NCBI GenBank assembly: GCA_030950365.1 | Contig: JAUZRQ010000054.1 | Span: 1 to 64,000 of the forward strand | Direction of reading: 5' to 3' | Source: Candidatus Zhuqueibacterota bacterium | GTDB lineage: Bacteria > Zhuqueibacterota > Zhuqueibacteria > Zhuqueibacterales > Geothermadaptataceae | DNA length: 64,000 nt | In this document: positions 51,681 through 60,694 of the stretch, piece by piece | How positions within the stretch are numbered: position 1 is the stretch's first letter | Layout: each line of letters begins with the position of its first letter | The notes under the pieces: model-generated | What the model was told of the DNA's origin: nothing | Database searches by the model: none | The model's input: only the letters and a program-made list of their open reading frames with translations | Made by a program: the position numbers and the translations under genes

Positions 51681-53557
51681 GATGCATCTCCGTTTTTCTT
51701 GCCAAATTCCGGATCAAGCGGGATGAGTTTGGTCACGATAAAGCCCGGCACGGTTGCAATCATGATCCAGATAAAAAAGTGCTGATATCCGATGACTTCC
51801 TGCAGCCAGCCGCTGAACATGCCGGGGATCATCATGCCCAGCGCCATGAAGCCGGTGCAAATGGCGAAATGGGCGGTCTTGTGCTCGCCCTCGGACACGT
51901 AAATCATATACAGCATGTACGCCGTAAAGCCAAAACCATAGCCGAATTGTTCGATGGCCACGCTCAGATTGATCACCCAAAAATTGGTCGGTTGCACGTA
52001 AGAGAGAAAAATATACACCGCATCAGGCACGTTGATGGCAATGACCATCCACCACAGCCAGTATTTGAGGCCGTGTTTGGCGGCGAGGAATCCGCCCAAT
52101 AGGCCGGCCAGGGTCAGCGCAATGATGCCCACGGTGCCATACACGAAGCCCACCTGCCCGGTAGTGAGCGCCAGGCCGCCGACTTCCTGTGCGTCCAGCA
52201 AAAATGGCGAAGCGATTTTCACCAATTGTGCCTCGGCGAAGCGGTACAGCAGCAGAAATGCCAGAATGCGGCCGATGTACGGTTTCTGGAAAAAGGTGAC
52301 AAAGGTCTTAAAAAATTCGGCCAACAGGCCCGTGGCGCCGTCAGTGCCGCGCACCACATCGCTCCTGGGATATGGCAAAATGAATTTGTGGTACACAAAA
52401 AATAGCAGGAACAGTCCGGCCAGTAGCGCAAAGGTGGTCATCCACGCCAGGGGGATGTTGCCGGAACGCGCCGCAAATCGAGCCCGGGTGGCGTGTTTTA
52501 ATTTGGGGTCGAGCTGGATGACGGCGATTTGCGGCCGGTCCCAGTTGGCGGCGTCGAACACCATGCGTGAACCGAGCACCAGTTTGATGCTGGTGTCGCC
52601 GGACTCGCGGCCGAAATTCACCACCACTTCCTCGCCCGGCTCCGGCTGTTTCGAGAGGTAGAAATACACAAAGCCCAGATTGCCGACCCGATCGCTGGCG
52701 CGCCGTTCATTCAAGTCCGGACCGAAATGCCGGCGCAGAAAGCGCTCCAGCGGCTGGCTGACATGCCGCTGCCACCGGGACGGTTGCTGTTCGGCCGTCT
52801 GTTCCTGCCGCCGTGTTTCCTGGACGGTTTGCGTGCCGCTACGGTGATTCCACTGTTTGACCAGCGCCAGAAGCGAATCTGCCTCAGCGCGGCTGCGGGG
52901 CCGGATGGCGATGTGCAGCGTCTCAGGATACACCACCATGCGCAGCTCGCTGGCATCGAAACGGCGCCGCAGGGAATCCGGATGCAACAGCCGCATCTCA
53001 GTGGCCTGCGGTACGGCGCGCACCTGCAGCTTTTCGGTCGGCAGGCCGGTGATGCTCTCGATGTAGCCGGCCATGATTACCAGCAGCCCCTGCCCGGTAA
53101 TCATGGCAAGCCGGTAGAACGTGCTGCGAATGCCCACGAACCAGGCCTGCTGATGTTTGTTGAGACCGAGCATGTAAAAACCATCGGCGGCGATGTCGTG
53201 CGTGGCCGAACTGAACGCCAACAGCCACAAAAAGGCCAGCGAATATTTGAAGAAGTTGGAGGTGGGCAGAGTGAGGGCCACGCCGGCCAGTCCGGCACCG
53301 ATGATGAGCTGCATGGTGACGATCCAGAAGCGCTTGGTGCGCAGCAAATCCACCACCGGGCTCCAAAGCGGTTTGATGACCCACGGCAGATAGAGCCAGC
53401 TCGTGTACAGCGCGATTTCGGTGTTCGAGATGCCCAGCCGCTTGTACATGATGACCGAAACGGTCATCACGATCACATATGGGATGCCTTCGGCAAAATA
53501 GAGACTCGGAACCCAGAGCCAGGGCTTGCGGGACCGCGGTTTGCTTTTCGTGCTCAA
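51677..53557 (-). CDS. AmpG-like MFS transporter with large central insertion
   Basis: A 626-aa MFS protein resembling AmpG, the permease for anhydro-muropeptides. The N-terminal half starts PSLYFAEGIPYVIV with LGISNTEIALYTSWLYLPWVIKPLWSP, typical of AmpG. AFSSATHDIAADGFY is also conserved. Between the two six-helix halves there is a hydrophilic insertion of about 200 residues (about 178-375) rich in Arg, Gln and Glu, with beta-strand character near its end. E. coli AmpG has 491 residues and no such domain. The translation start appears to be TTG at 53557 after AAAGG. It is the first gene of the AmpG-GNAT-NamZ group, making muropeptide uptake the best guess. Confidence 0.87.
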   Translation of the reverse strand: MSTKSKPRSRKPWLWVPSLYFAEGIPYVIVMTVSVIMYKRLGISNTEIALYTSWLYLPWVIKPLWSPVVDLLRTKRFWIVTMQLIIGAGLAGVALTLPTSNFFKYSLAFLWLLAFSSATHDIAADGFYMLGLNKHQQAWFVGIRSTFYRLAMITGQGLLVIMAGYIESITGLPTEKLQVRAVPQATEMRLLHPDSLRRRFDASELRMVVYPETLHIAIRPRSRAEADSLLALVKQWNHRSGTQTVQETRRQEQTAEQQPSRWQRHVSQPLERFLRRHFGPDLNERRASDRVGNLGFVYFYLSKQPEPGEEVVVNFGRESGDTSIKLVLGSRMVFDAANWDRPQIAVIQLDPKLKHATRARFAARSGNIPLAWMTTFALLAGLFLLFFVYHKFILPYPRSDVVRGTDGATGLLAEFFKTFVTFFQKPYIGRILAFLLLYRFAEAQLVKIASPFLLDAQEVGGLALTTGQVGFVYGTVGIIALTLAGLLGGFLAAKHGLKYWLWWMVIAINVPDAVYIFLSYVQPTNFWVINLSVAIEQFGYGFGFTAYMLYMIYVSEGEHKTAHFAICTGFMALGMMIPGMFSGWLQEVIGYQHFFIWIMIATVPGFIVTKLIPLDPEFGKKNGDAS

Positions 53558-53721
53558 TGGACGGCCTTTCGAACCTGGTTCACTCGCCAGATTAATTTAT
53601 TGCAGAAACGAACATTTATAAAATAGCAATATAACAAACATGGCCATATTTGCAAGCGAAACTTGTGCGGATGAAAGGCGCGTTGTTCGATCATACGGGG
53701 CATCCATGAAATTCTGCCTTT

Positions 53722-55011
53722 TCAATACACAAACTCACGGATATCGTAATTGGCCACTTTCACGTGGCGCAGCCGTTCATCCGAGCGCAGAGCACGCAGC
53801 CACTGCTGGCGCTGCGCATGCAATTCCTCCGCGGACAGCAAGTCCCAGCCCTGCCGCTGCGCCACGGTGCGGTAGTCCGAATCCTCGCACACCATCAGAT
53901 CGCTCAAATAAATCATATCCTGCGCATCCAGCGGCATGGCCTGCAGCGCCGCGAGGCTGTCGCGCAGATGCGTCTCAAAAAACGTCCGCCCGCCGATGCC
54001 GTTGAGCAGAATCACGCCCACACACACGCCCGCCTGTTTCAGATTTTGCACGGCCTCGATGACCTGTTGCGTTTTGCCAGGCTTTTGCAGCAAGTGCCGA
54101 AGCGGATCGTGTCCAGTCTCAAAGCCGAGATACACGCGCCGGAGTCCGAGCCGCGTGAGTTGCGTCAGCACGTCCCGGGAGAGATGCGCCCCGGTGAACG
54201 CATCGATGAAAGAATAGATGCCGCTGAACGCCAGACGGTCATCCGCGGCGCGGCGGCCGATGCGGTAGCGCTGATTCAGAATCTCGAAGCGGCGCAGCAG
54301 CGCATCGGCGGGCATGTGCAGCGCGTTGGCATCGCCGAGAAACAGGGTTTTGCGCATGCGGATGGCGTGGCCGAAATAGTGCTCCACCGCCTCCAGATGG
54401 CGCAAAAAACCGGCGTCATCCAGCTCACGGTACGGCCGGTCGCGGTAAAAGTCACAAAATACGCAACGGTTGTAGTAGCACCCGAGGGTCATCTGGATAT
54501 ACAGCGCCAGGTATTGATCCGGCGGCAAGATGGAGACCGGCCGGTACACCCGGTGAAAGGCGACCACATCCGCGGCCAGGCGGGCGTCATCCCAGGCGAA
54601 AATCGTCTGCAATAATTGCCGCAGCGCATCCCGGTCGGGCTGGATTTCGTGGGGATGGCCGGTTTTGCGCAGCCGGTAGCGGCCAGCGCTTACCGCCGCG
54701 TACACGGGTTGCACGCGCTCGCGGAACCGGCGCAAAAGCCCGCTTTTTTCTTCGCCTTCCAGCAACCGCACCCGGCGATGACGCAGCCCCCGGGCGCCGG
54801 TCACCCACACGGTTTCAATCACCCGGCCGTCCAGCGCCCGGCGGAAGCGGCGTTCGTTGAAAAAGGCCGCAAACGGCCGTCCTTCGAGATCGTAGGTGTA
54901 GCCCTCGGCGCCGCCGAGCCACACCGAATGCGCGGGGGCATTGAGTTTGATGTAAACCGGCGAGGGGCCATCCTTCGAATCCAGCTCTAATGCGACGATG
55001 CCTTTTCGCAT
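53722..55011 (-). CDS. Radical SAM protein (COG1032-like)
   Basis: A 429-aa protein with a radical SAM core at about 165-380. The [4Fe-4S] cysteines are Cys178, Cys183 and Cys186 in LGCYYNRCVFCDFY; the CX4CX2C spacing with an internal Asn is that of the B12-binding-type or COG1032 group. Further core motifs are FLGDANAL (SAM ribose region), FSGIYSFIDAF, and GLRRVYLGFETGHDPL, a typical strand-6 element. An N-terminal region of about 160 residues is of unknown fold, with no clear B12 site. It is a single gene with weak ribosome binding (GGGATTCC). The product is unknown. The flanking envelope genes do not identify a substrate. Confidence 0.88.
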   Translation of the reverse strand: MRKGIVALELDSKDGPSPVYIKLNAPAHSVWLGGAEGYTYDLEGRPFAAFFNERRFRRALDGRVIETVWVTGARGLRHRRVRLLEGEEKSGLLRRFRERVQPVYAAVSAGRYRLRKTGHPHEIQPDRDALRQLLQTIFAWDDARLAADVVAFHRVYRPVSILPPDQYLALYIQMTLGCYYNRCVFCDFYRDRPYRELDDAGFLRHLEAVEHYFGHAIRMRKTLFLGDANALHMPADALLRRFEILNQRYRIGRRAADDRLAFSGIYSFIDAFTGAHLSRDVLTQLTRLGLRRVYLGFETGHDPLRHLLQKPGKTQQVIEAVQNLKQAGVCVGVILLNGIGGRTFFETHLRDSLAALQAMPLDAQDMIYLSDLMVCEDSDYRTVAQRQGWDLLSAEELHAQRQQWLRALRSDERLRHVKVANYDIREFVY

Positions 55012-55113
55012 GGAATCCCTTTTTGAGGAAGGTTTCGGTGTGTGGCCTGATTGTTCGGCAAAAGCGTTTCGACCGGGCGCAAAAACTGTCTGCTATCGGA
55101 CATTTTCAAAGCA

Positions 55114-55144
55114 ATGCTGGCAGGGCTTCCGTCCCTGCCAGCAT
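55114..55144 (-). terminator. Hairpin at the end of the M49 peptidase gene
   Basis: A perfect 12-bp stem, ATGCTGGCAGGG / CCCTGCCAGCAT, begins 12 bp past the stop. Only a short T-run (TGCTTTG) follows, so termination may be partial. Confidence 0.65.
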
Positions 55145-55156
55145 CAGAATATCGGC

Positions 55157-56827
55157 TCAATCATTCAGAGACTCCCCGGCGAGGGGATATTTCGGAGCGA
55201 TGTCCACCGGGATGTCGGCCATATCGGCCAGTTTGGCGGCCAGAAAATCCGGTACATGGGCATATTTGTCGAACATCGCCCTGGTGCCGTCGTAATCGCC
55301 ATACGCTTGCAGCACGCACAGGTCGCTTAACAGATCACGAATTCCACGATCGAAGCGATCGAAATCCACCCGGAATTTGCCGCTGGCCTCATCAAACGCG
55401 ATGGCGCCTTTTTCCAGCAGATAATTGAGCTGCAGCGCCACCCCTTTGCCGTGCGCCTCTTCGATGCCAAACCGGATGCTCCGGAACAGGCCCGCCAGGT
55501 AGGTGACCGCCACTTTTTTATGCATGTCCCTCGGGATGACGCCTTCCTGAATCATGTAAAACAGATTGTACACGCCCATGACATCGGCTTTGGCCTCCTC
55601 GCTGGCACTGTACAAATCCTTCAGCTCGAGACGCACCTCGGTTCTCCGGCCATTGACGACGATTTTCCCCGGTCCCAGGCCATGCGACAGCTCATGGAAC
55701 AGCACCTCATTGGTGAAGGCCTCGGCCGAAAGATACGGCAACTGGTCGCTATCCACAAACCGCTCGGCAATCGGCTTGAGGATTTTCTCATACTTGGCCT
55801 GAATCACGTTGCGCAGCAGCACCTTTTTACTGCCCTTTTCTTCACGCACGCGCTCATCGTTGGGCAAATTAAATGCGATGGTCTGCACGCCGGCTTTGGT
55901 GTCGCCCGCCGTGAACACCACATCCACCACCCGGATCGGCGACTCGGTACCCCGGTTGCGATTTTTTAGGTGATCCGGGATCGGCAGGTTTTCTTCCATG
56001 GCCGGCAGCAGGGATTTATATTTGGCCAGCTTCGCGCTTTCTTCGGGATCGGCGATGGTCACGAACGATTCAAAGGCCGCTTTATAGCCAAACAGCGCAT
56101 CTTCATACACCTCGTACGGACCGATGGTGATCTCCACCGGGCTGTCGAGATCCATCCAGGCCAGATCGCTCTCGTAATAATCGTCGTTGAAAAAGGCGTC
56201 GGCGCGCTTGAGGAGAAAATCCCGCAGCGATGCATTTTGTGTCAGCTCCGCGGCCTCGCGCATCAATTTGGCGGTCGGTTCCAGCCACTCGCGGTACGCC
56301 TGCGAATACGGGATCGCCTGCAGCGAATCCCCGCTCCGGCGCACGATGGCATAAAGCCCTTTCAGCGCCTCGGCCTGATCCGGATGCGCTTCGAGGTACT
56401 GCTCGAACTCCTCTTTGGTCATGTCTTCGGGATAGTAGCCGGCCCCTTTCGGCTTGGGTATGGTGCCCACAAATGGCTCGTTTTCTTGGAGGCGGTCCCA
56501 CGGCCCAAAATTGATCAGGAAGTACCGGTAGGCCGCCTTTCCGAGGTCATCCCGGCGCGACCGCAGTGCCTCGCGGTAGGCCGGATTTTTCTCCCACACC
56601 TGACGCAGAAATATCTCATCCATGTAGCGGCTGGCTTCGATGAGTTTATGCACCACCTTCTGCTCGTTTTCCGGCAGGAAGGCAATATCCGCGGTGATGG
56701 CCACCGGTGCAAACTGTTTCAGCCGATCGGCCACATCCGGTTTGATGGTCAGATCCAACTTGTCGCGCTTGCTGCAGCCCACACTGAACACCATCAATCC
56801 AATCAAAATCCATACATTTCTTCGCAT
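55157..56827 (-). CDS. Lipoprotein of the dipeptidyl peptidase III (M49) family
   Basis: A 556-aa zinc peptidase homologue. The signal peptide ends in VFSVGC (Cys18), a lipobox. The zinc motif is HELSHGLGPG (His378, Glu379, His382), that is HEXXH. Most DPP III enzymes carry HEXXGH; the short form is known from the Caldithrix enzyme. The second zinc motif EEAKAD (Glu410/411) is present, so the active site is complete. The family removes dipeptides from peptide N-termini. As a lipoprotein it would act outside the cytoplasm, whereas classical DPP III is cytosolic. GGAGG precedes the ATG. It follows the DUF151 gene after a terminator and is probably transcribed separately. Confidence 0.9.
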   Translation of the reverse strand: MRRNVWILIGLMVFSVGCSKRDKLDLTIKPDVADRLKQFAPVAITADIAFLPENEQKVVHKLIEASRYMDEIFLRQVWEKNPAYREALRSRRDDLGKAAYRYFLINFGPWDRLQENEPFVGTIPKPKGAGYYPEDMTKEEFEQYLEAHPDQAEALKGLYAIVRRSGDSLQAIPYSQAYREWLEPTAKLMREAAELTQNASLRDFLLKRADAFFNDDYYESDLAWMDLDSPVEITIGPYEVYEDALFGYKAAFESFVTIADPEESAKLAKYKSLLPAMEENLPIPDHLKNRNRGTESPIRVVDVVFTAGDTKAGVQTIAFNLPNDERVREEKGSKKVLLRNVIQAKYEKILKPIAERFVDSDQLPYLSAEAFTNEVLFHELSHGLGPGKIVVNGRRTEVRLELKDLYSASEEAKADVMGVYNLFYMIQEGVIPRDMHKKVAVTYLAGLFRSIRFGIEEAHGKGVALQLNYLLEKGAIAFDEASGKFRVDFDRFDRGIRDLLSDLCVLQAYGDYDGTRAMFDKYAHVPDFLAAKLADMADIPVDIAPKYPLAGESLND

Positions 56828-56854
56828 GTCCTATTCCTCCAGTTCTTCCAGAAA

Positions 56855-56884
56855 TGAAAAAAGCACAACCTCACGATTGTGCTT
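56855..56884 (-). terminator. Rho-independent terminator of the DUF151 gene
   Basis: On the minus strand AAGCACAA pairs with TTGTGCTT around a TCGTGAGG loop and leads into TTTTTT. It lies about 135 bp after the gene end and 28 bp before the next start. Confidence 0.85.
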
Positions 56885-57018
56885 GACAGATTTGTTAGCC
56901 ATTTCCATGCCCGGCTATCTCAGTCGGTTTGCACTCCGCACACCTCCGCAGCCGCACGTCCACGTTCAGCTCCCCCTCGTTGACCAATGACACTTTTTCT
57001 ATCTCAAAGAGACACGGC

Positions 57019-57606
57019 TCAATCTTCTTCGTCTTCAGCCGGACTCTCCTTCTCGCGCTCTTTTTTCAGCGCGTTGATCTCGTCGCGAATCCGGGCCGCA
57101 TCCTCGTAACGCTCTTCACTCACGGCCTTTTCCAGCTCCATGTTCAGCCGTTCCAGCTTATCCATCGGCGCGAGGTCCTCGGGCGACTCCATGACTTCGG
57201 TGTCTTTATCGGAAACCGAGGCTTTGCGCATCACTTCCTCTTCCACAAAAATCGGCGAATCGGTGCGCAGCGCCAGGGCAATGGCATCGCTGGGTCGGGC
57301 GTCGATCTCGGTATGGCTGCCATTGACTTTGAGGCCGATCAGCGCATAGTAGGTGTTTTCACGCAAATCGTTCACTACCACCCGGGAAACGCGCACTTCG
57401 ATCGAATCCAACAAATTCTTCATCAAATCGTGCGTCAGCGGCCGTGGCGGCTTGATGCGTTCCAACTGCAGCGCGATCGCCTGCGCCTCCGTGGACCCCA
57501 CCACGATCGGCAGCCAGCGACGATTCTGCTCATCTTTGAGAATGACGACGAAGCGGTTGGAAGCCGTGTCTAGCGTAACACGATCAACCTTGACTTCAAC
57601 AAGCAT
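57019..57606 (-). CDS. Bifunctional nuclease family (DUF151) protein with UVR motif
   Basis: A 195-aa protein. GGGAGG precedes the ATG at 57606; the longer open frame to 57708 runs into the predicted promoter and is rejected. The DUF151 core (1-135) shows MLVEVKVDRVTLD, LPIVVGSTEAQAIALQLE, PPRPLTHDLMKNLLDSI, and EIDARPSDAIALALR, all family hallmarks. A C-terminal UvrB/UvrC-like coiled-coil motif follows (about 155-185: LNMELEKAVSEERYEDAARIRDEI), then an acidic tail. Family members from plants and Thermotoga have been studied as nucleases, but the cellular role in bacteria is open. It has its own strong promoter and terminator, so it is monocistronic. Confidence 0.93.
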   Translation of the reverse strand: MLVEVKVDRVTLDTASNRFVVILKDEQNRRWLPIVVGSTEAQAIALQLERIKPPRPLTHDLMKNLLDSIEVRVSRVVVNDLRENTYYALIGLKVNGSHTEIDARPSDAIALALRTDSPIFVEEEVMRKASVSDKDTEVMESPEDLAPMDKLERLNMELEKAVSEERYEDAARIRDEINALKKEREKESPAEDEED

Positions 57607-57686
57607 GAAATACAAACCTCCCAAGCCTGAGCTTGCAATAAAGTGGCCATCCGATCTGGCCAAATGACATTTTTCAAAGGTAATAA

Positions 57687-57715
57687 ATGATAAAGATAAT
57701 TTTTTCAAGTGTCAA
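57687..57715 (-). promoter_or_regulatory. Strong sigma-70 promoter of the DUF151 gene
   Basis: On the minus strand TTGACA (57715-57710) and TATCAT (57692-57687) have 17-bp spacing. The transcript would begin near 57680, giving a leader of about 75 nt before the ATG at 57606. Confidence 0.78.
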
Positions 57716-57729
57716 GAAAAATCTTGACA
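57710..57729. promoter_or_regulatory. Perfect palindrome over the -35 element
   Basis: TGTCAAGA (57710-57717) and TCTTGACA (57722-57729) flank AAAA. The palindrome includes the whole -35 of the DUF151 promoter and could be a repressor operator. Confidence 0.55.
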
Positions 57730-57901
57730 GCACGCCTTCTCATCAATTTCAGTGGAATCAATGGGTTATACAAAATCAGTCATCACCGATTTTGATATCG
57801 ACGCATTTAGCGGACACAAAGCTTTTTTTCAATAATATAATCCCAGTCGAGTTGGATTGCAGAGGAAAGCTTCCAAATAGACGAGATCGTCCCCCGGTGA
57901 A

Positions 57902-59524
57902 TTAATACACTGCACCGATTTTGACCCCCTGGTAATAGTGCTTCAGGATCTGATCGAATGTCATCCCCTGGAGCGCCATACCGGCGGCCCCGGTTTGGCA
58001 CATGCCGACTCCATGGCCCCATCCGGCACCACGAAACGTGAATGACGCTGGCAGGCCGTTGGTGCCATTGTGCTTTTCGATCACAAAACAGGTGCTGTAC
58101 AGTGTTTTTTCTTTCAAAGCCCTGCGAATGGTCAGCTCGCGATCGATGTCAAACGTGGCCCCGGTGCCGATCACGCGCAGCCGGGTCGCCCGACCAGATA
58201 CGCCGCGCTCCACCACCTGCAAATCCTGCAACTGGCCAAATAGCTGGCCGGTGGCCTTGCGAATCGAAGCTTCCAATTCCTCACGCTTCAGCGTTTCCTG
58301 CCAGCGAAAATATTTCTTGGTGTAATCCAGCGCCGTGGGGATGTCGTCATCCAGGGTGTTGCAGTAGACCGGCGGTTTTGAATCGATCCAACGGCGGACG
58401 CGCTCCTCACTGCGCAGCATGCCATCGAGCAGATCCGGGCGGCCTTTGCCGTCAAAAATGCCGCGCAGGGCCGGCTGCGGATTGCCGGCCCACATGCTCT
58501 CGTTGTTTTCGGTGTGGCCGCCGCACACGCCGCTATATACGGCGTCCAGAATTTTATCGCCGAAAAACAGCACCATGCCCGAGGTTTCGCGCACGGCCTG
58601 GTTGCTGGATTCCGATTCGCGCACCAGCCCGCGGTACACCTGGCAATGCACCGTGGCACAAATATCGAAATCCTCATGCGCCTGATTGCGAGCAATTTTT
58701 TCCAGCACCTGACTGCGTGCAGCCACCGCCTGCGCTTTCAGCGCTTCCAGCGGGAAGCCCGGATTCATCTCCGCCGGGACCACGCCGCGCAAATACGTCT
58801 CGATGGGCAGCACGTTCACCGCCGTGAGCTTGTTGTTGCGGTTGATGAGGAACTGCAGCTTGCCGCGGTACACCAAATTGAGCGTGTCGGCCCAGTGGAA
58901 TCCTTCGCCCACGGGCACATCCAGCAGCGCGAAACGATCGGTGATAATCAGCGAACCGCTGGGGAAGCGATAGCTCAGGGGGAATTCCGTGCTGGCGATT
59001 TCAATGATGCCACCGGCGGGCTTTTTCACCATTTCCATGATTTCCAGCCCGACCCTGGCGGCCAGCTCGCGCTTGCGCGCTTCGGCGGCCTGGCGCGTTG
59101 GAAACGTCTCCCACAGCACCACGTGATAAATCACCCGCTCCAGGGGCTTGATCCGCCAGCGATTGACCGGCGATGGCATTTCCAGAATCTGTGGCCGAAG
59201 ATGTTTCTCGGCCAGCTCGTGCGATTTTTCGAAGGCCAGTTTGTGGTCGGCGGTCATCCAGTAGCGCAGCCGGTATTCAAACACCGCCGAATCCGACCGC
59301 ACGATGCGCGCTTTCCATTTGGTGCCACGGGCGCTTTTGGCGACAAACCGGCCATCCGCACGGAAAATGGAAAACGGCCCGCCAACCATGAAGTAGATTT
59401 CATCGCGGTTTTCCAGCAAGCCGACACGAATAATGGGTTCGGGATTGCGGTCCCGCCGGTGGGTTGGGTTGCTACAGCCGATCAGGGCGATCAGCCCGAT
59501 CATCCAGATGAACTGTCTGCGCAT
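57902..59524 (-). CDS. SpoIID/LytB-domain lipoprotein
   Basis: A 540-aa lipoprotein. The signal peptide ends ALIGC (Cys17). A SPOR-like segment occurs at about 130-170 (HVVLWETFPTRQAAEARKRELAA). The SpoIID domain (about 230-535) carries the family motifs LNKxLTAVNVLPIETYLRGVVPAEM-like (here NVLPIETYLRGVVPAEMNPG), ALKAQAVAARSQVL, VYRGLVRESESSNQAVRET, SGVCGGHTENNESMW and GAGWGHGVGMCQTGAAGMA. SpoIID is a lytic transglycosylase in Bacillus sporulation, and homologues in non-sporulating bacteria act in peptidoglycan remodelling. Here it would act in the periplasm. The upstream DUF3078 gene ends 20 bp before, so both are likely in one transcript. Confidence 0.92.
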   Translation of the reverse strand: MRRQFIWMIGLIALIGCSNPTHRRDRNPEPIIRVGLLENRDEIYFMVGGPFSIFRADGRFVAKSARGTKWKARIVRSDSAVFEYRLRYWMTADHKLAFEKSHELAEKHLRPQILEMPSPVNRWRIKPLERVIYHVVLWETFPTRQAAEARKRELAARVGLEIMEMVKKPAGGIIEIASTEFPLSYRFPSGSLIITDRFALLDVPVGEGFHWADTLNLVYRGKLQFLINRNNKLTAVNVLPIETYLRGVVPAEMNPGFPLEALKAQAVAARSQVLEKIARNQAHEDFDICATVHCQVYRGLVRESESSNQAVRETSGMVLFFGDKILDAVYSGVCGGHTENNESMWAGNPQPALRGIFDGKGRPDLLDGMLRSEERVRRWIDSKPPVYCNTLDDDIPTALDYTKKYFRWQETLKREELEASIRKATGQLFGQLQDLQVVERGVSGRATRLRVIGTGATFDIDRELTIRRALKEKTLYSTCFVIEKHNGTNGLPASFTFRGAGWGHGVGMCQTGAAGMALQGMTFDQILKHYYQGVKIGAVY

Positions 59525-59544
59525 CCTGCCTGTTTGCTCCGTGG

Positions 59545-60405
59545 TTAAAAGAAATTATACGTCAGGCCGATGGTGATGGAATGCATGAACTGGCCTTTGA
59601 GCGATACATCCTTATCGTACAAATAATGTGCCTTTACATTGACGGCGATCATTTTCGTGAGTTTGGCTTGCAAGGTATTGCGCCAGCGCACATCCACCAC
59701 ATCCAGGTGCTCGAATGAAGAGAACAGCTCCAGCTTAGAATACAGTTTCAGATTTTTATTGAAGGTTTTATTGAATTCCGTCGTGTGATCGATGCCGGTT
59801 TCCACTTTCAGCCGCTCCACGTCGGGCGTTTTGGGATTATCGCTATAAAAAGTGAACTGGTGCGTGCGGGTTTCCTTCAGCGCAATGCCGAACCGGGTCT
59901 TCAATTCTTTTATGGGATTGAATCCCATGCCCATGCTCTGTTGCAGCACCAGCGGATCGAAAAAATCGGCTTTGGGCTGTTTGGGAGTTTTGCTGTAATC
60001 ATAGGATCGGGTGATCGGCGAATTTAGTTTAACGGAAAAGAAGGGATTGACAAAGGAGCCTTTCAGGTAGGTAATGACGGTTTCGACGTTGAGCTTGTTT
60101 TGCGCCACTTTCGGGGGTTCTTTGTCTTGCTTGACCTGGCCGTATTCCATATTGGTAGAAAAATGATAGCGCATTTTCTTGTGTTTGATTTCAAACTTTG
60201 CATCGATGCTGGCCACCCATGATAGGGCATCCTCGCCTCCAGCTACCCAATTTTCATAATTGATCTGCGAAATATTGAGGCCCGTAATCAACTGCTTATG
60301 CGTAAACAGGCTGGACGGATTCTTGGCATTCTCAGCCGCATATCCATCACTCAATTGAAATAAAGTTAGGAAAGTGATCGTAAAAAAGATAAACAGGTAC
60401 TTCAT
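59545..60405 (-). CDS. DUF3078-type exported protein
   Basis: A 286-aa protein starting at 60405, where GGGGAG lies upstream; a 16-codon longer frame is less likely. The signal peptide ends at DGYAAEN. The mature part is beta-strand rich, with GLNISQINYENWVAGGEDALSW near the start. This phrase pattern (NxSQ...W..GG..S.S..) is characteristic of DUF3078 proteins of Bacteroidota/FCB bacteria. It ends with the aromatic strand SITIGLTYNFF, as in outer-membrane barrels. The function of the family is unknown. It is followed after 20 bp by the SpoIID-like lipoprotein gene. Confidence 0.82.
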   Translation of the reverse strand: MKYLFIFFTITFLTLFQLSDGYAAENAKNPSSLFTHKQLITGLNISQINYENWVAGGEDALSWVASIDAKFEIKHKKMRYHFSTNMEYGQVKQDKEPPKVAQNKLNVETVITYLKGSFVNPFFSVKLNSPITRSYDYSKTPKQPKADFFDPLVLQQSMGMGFNPIKELKTRFGIALKETRTHQFTFYSDNPKTPDVERLKVETGIDHTTEFNKTFNKNLKLYSKLELFSSFEHLDVVDVRWRNTLQAKLTKMIAVNVKAHYLYDKDVSLKGQFMHSITIGLTYNFF

Positions 60406-60694
60406 GGATTTGTCTCCCCATCGTTTGGGATCCTGGATAATCGGTTCGGACATCGGATGGAAAATCGCCGTGGCAGATCAATTTAGATTTTGAGGATGTT
60501 GTTATCAAACGACCGGGTGCGGGCCCGGGTTCGGCTTCCAGCCAATCGAAGAGGTTTGTTACCTGGGAGAATTCCTAATGGGCCGGTCTGGCGCAATCGG
60601 ATCACGGAGCGAGGTCCGGTTGGCTTTGCCCATCAACCCGACGCTGGATAATATAAAAGGCCGAAAGCCATTTTGCAAATATGTAATATTCAAA

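Noticed and set aside
53986-54480. CX4CX2C as a broken radical SAM motif
   Set aside because: The canonical spacing is CX3CX2C, but CX4CX2C with an internal Asn is normal for the COG1032-type group, so it is not a defect.
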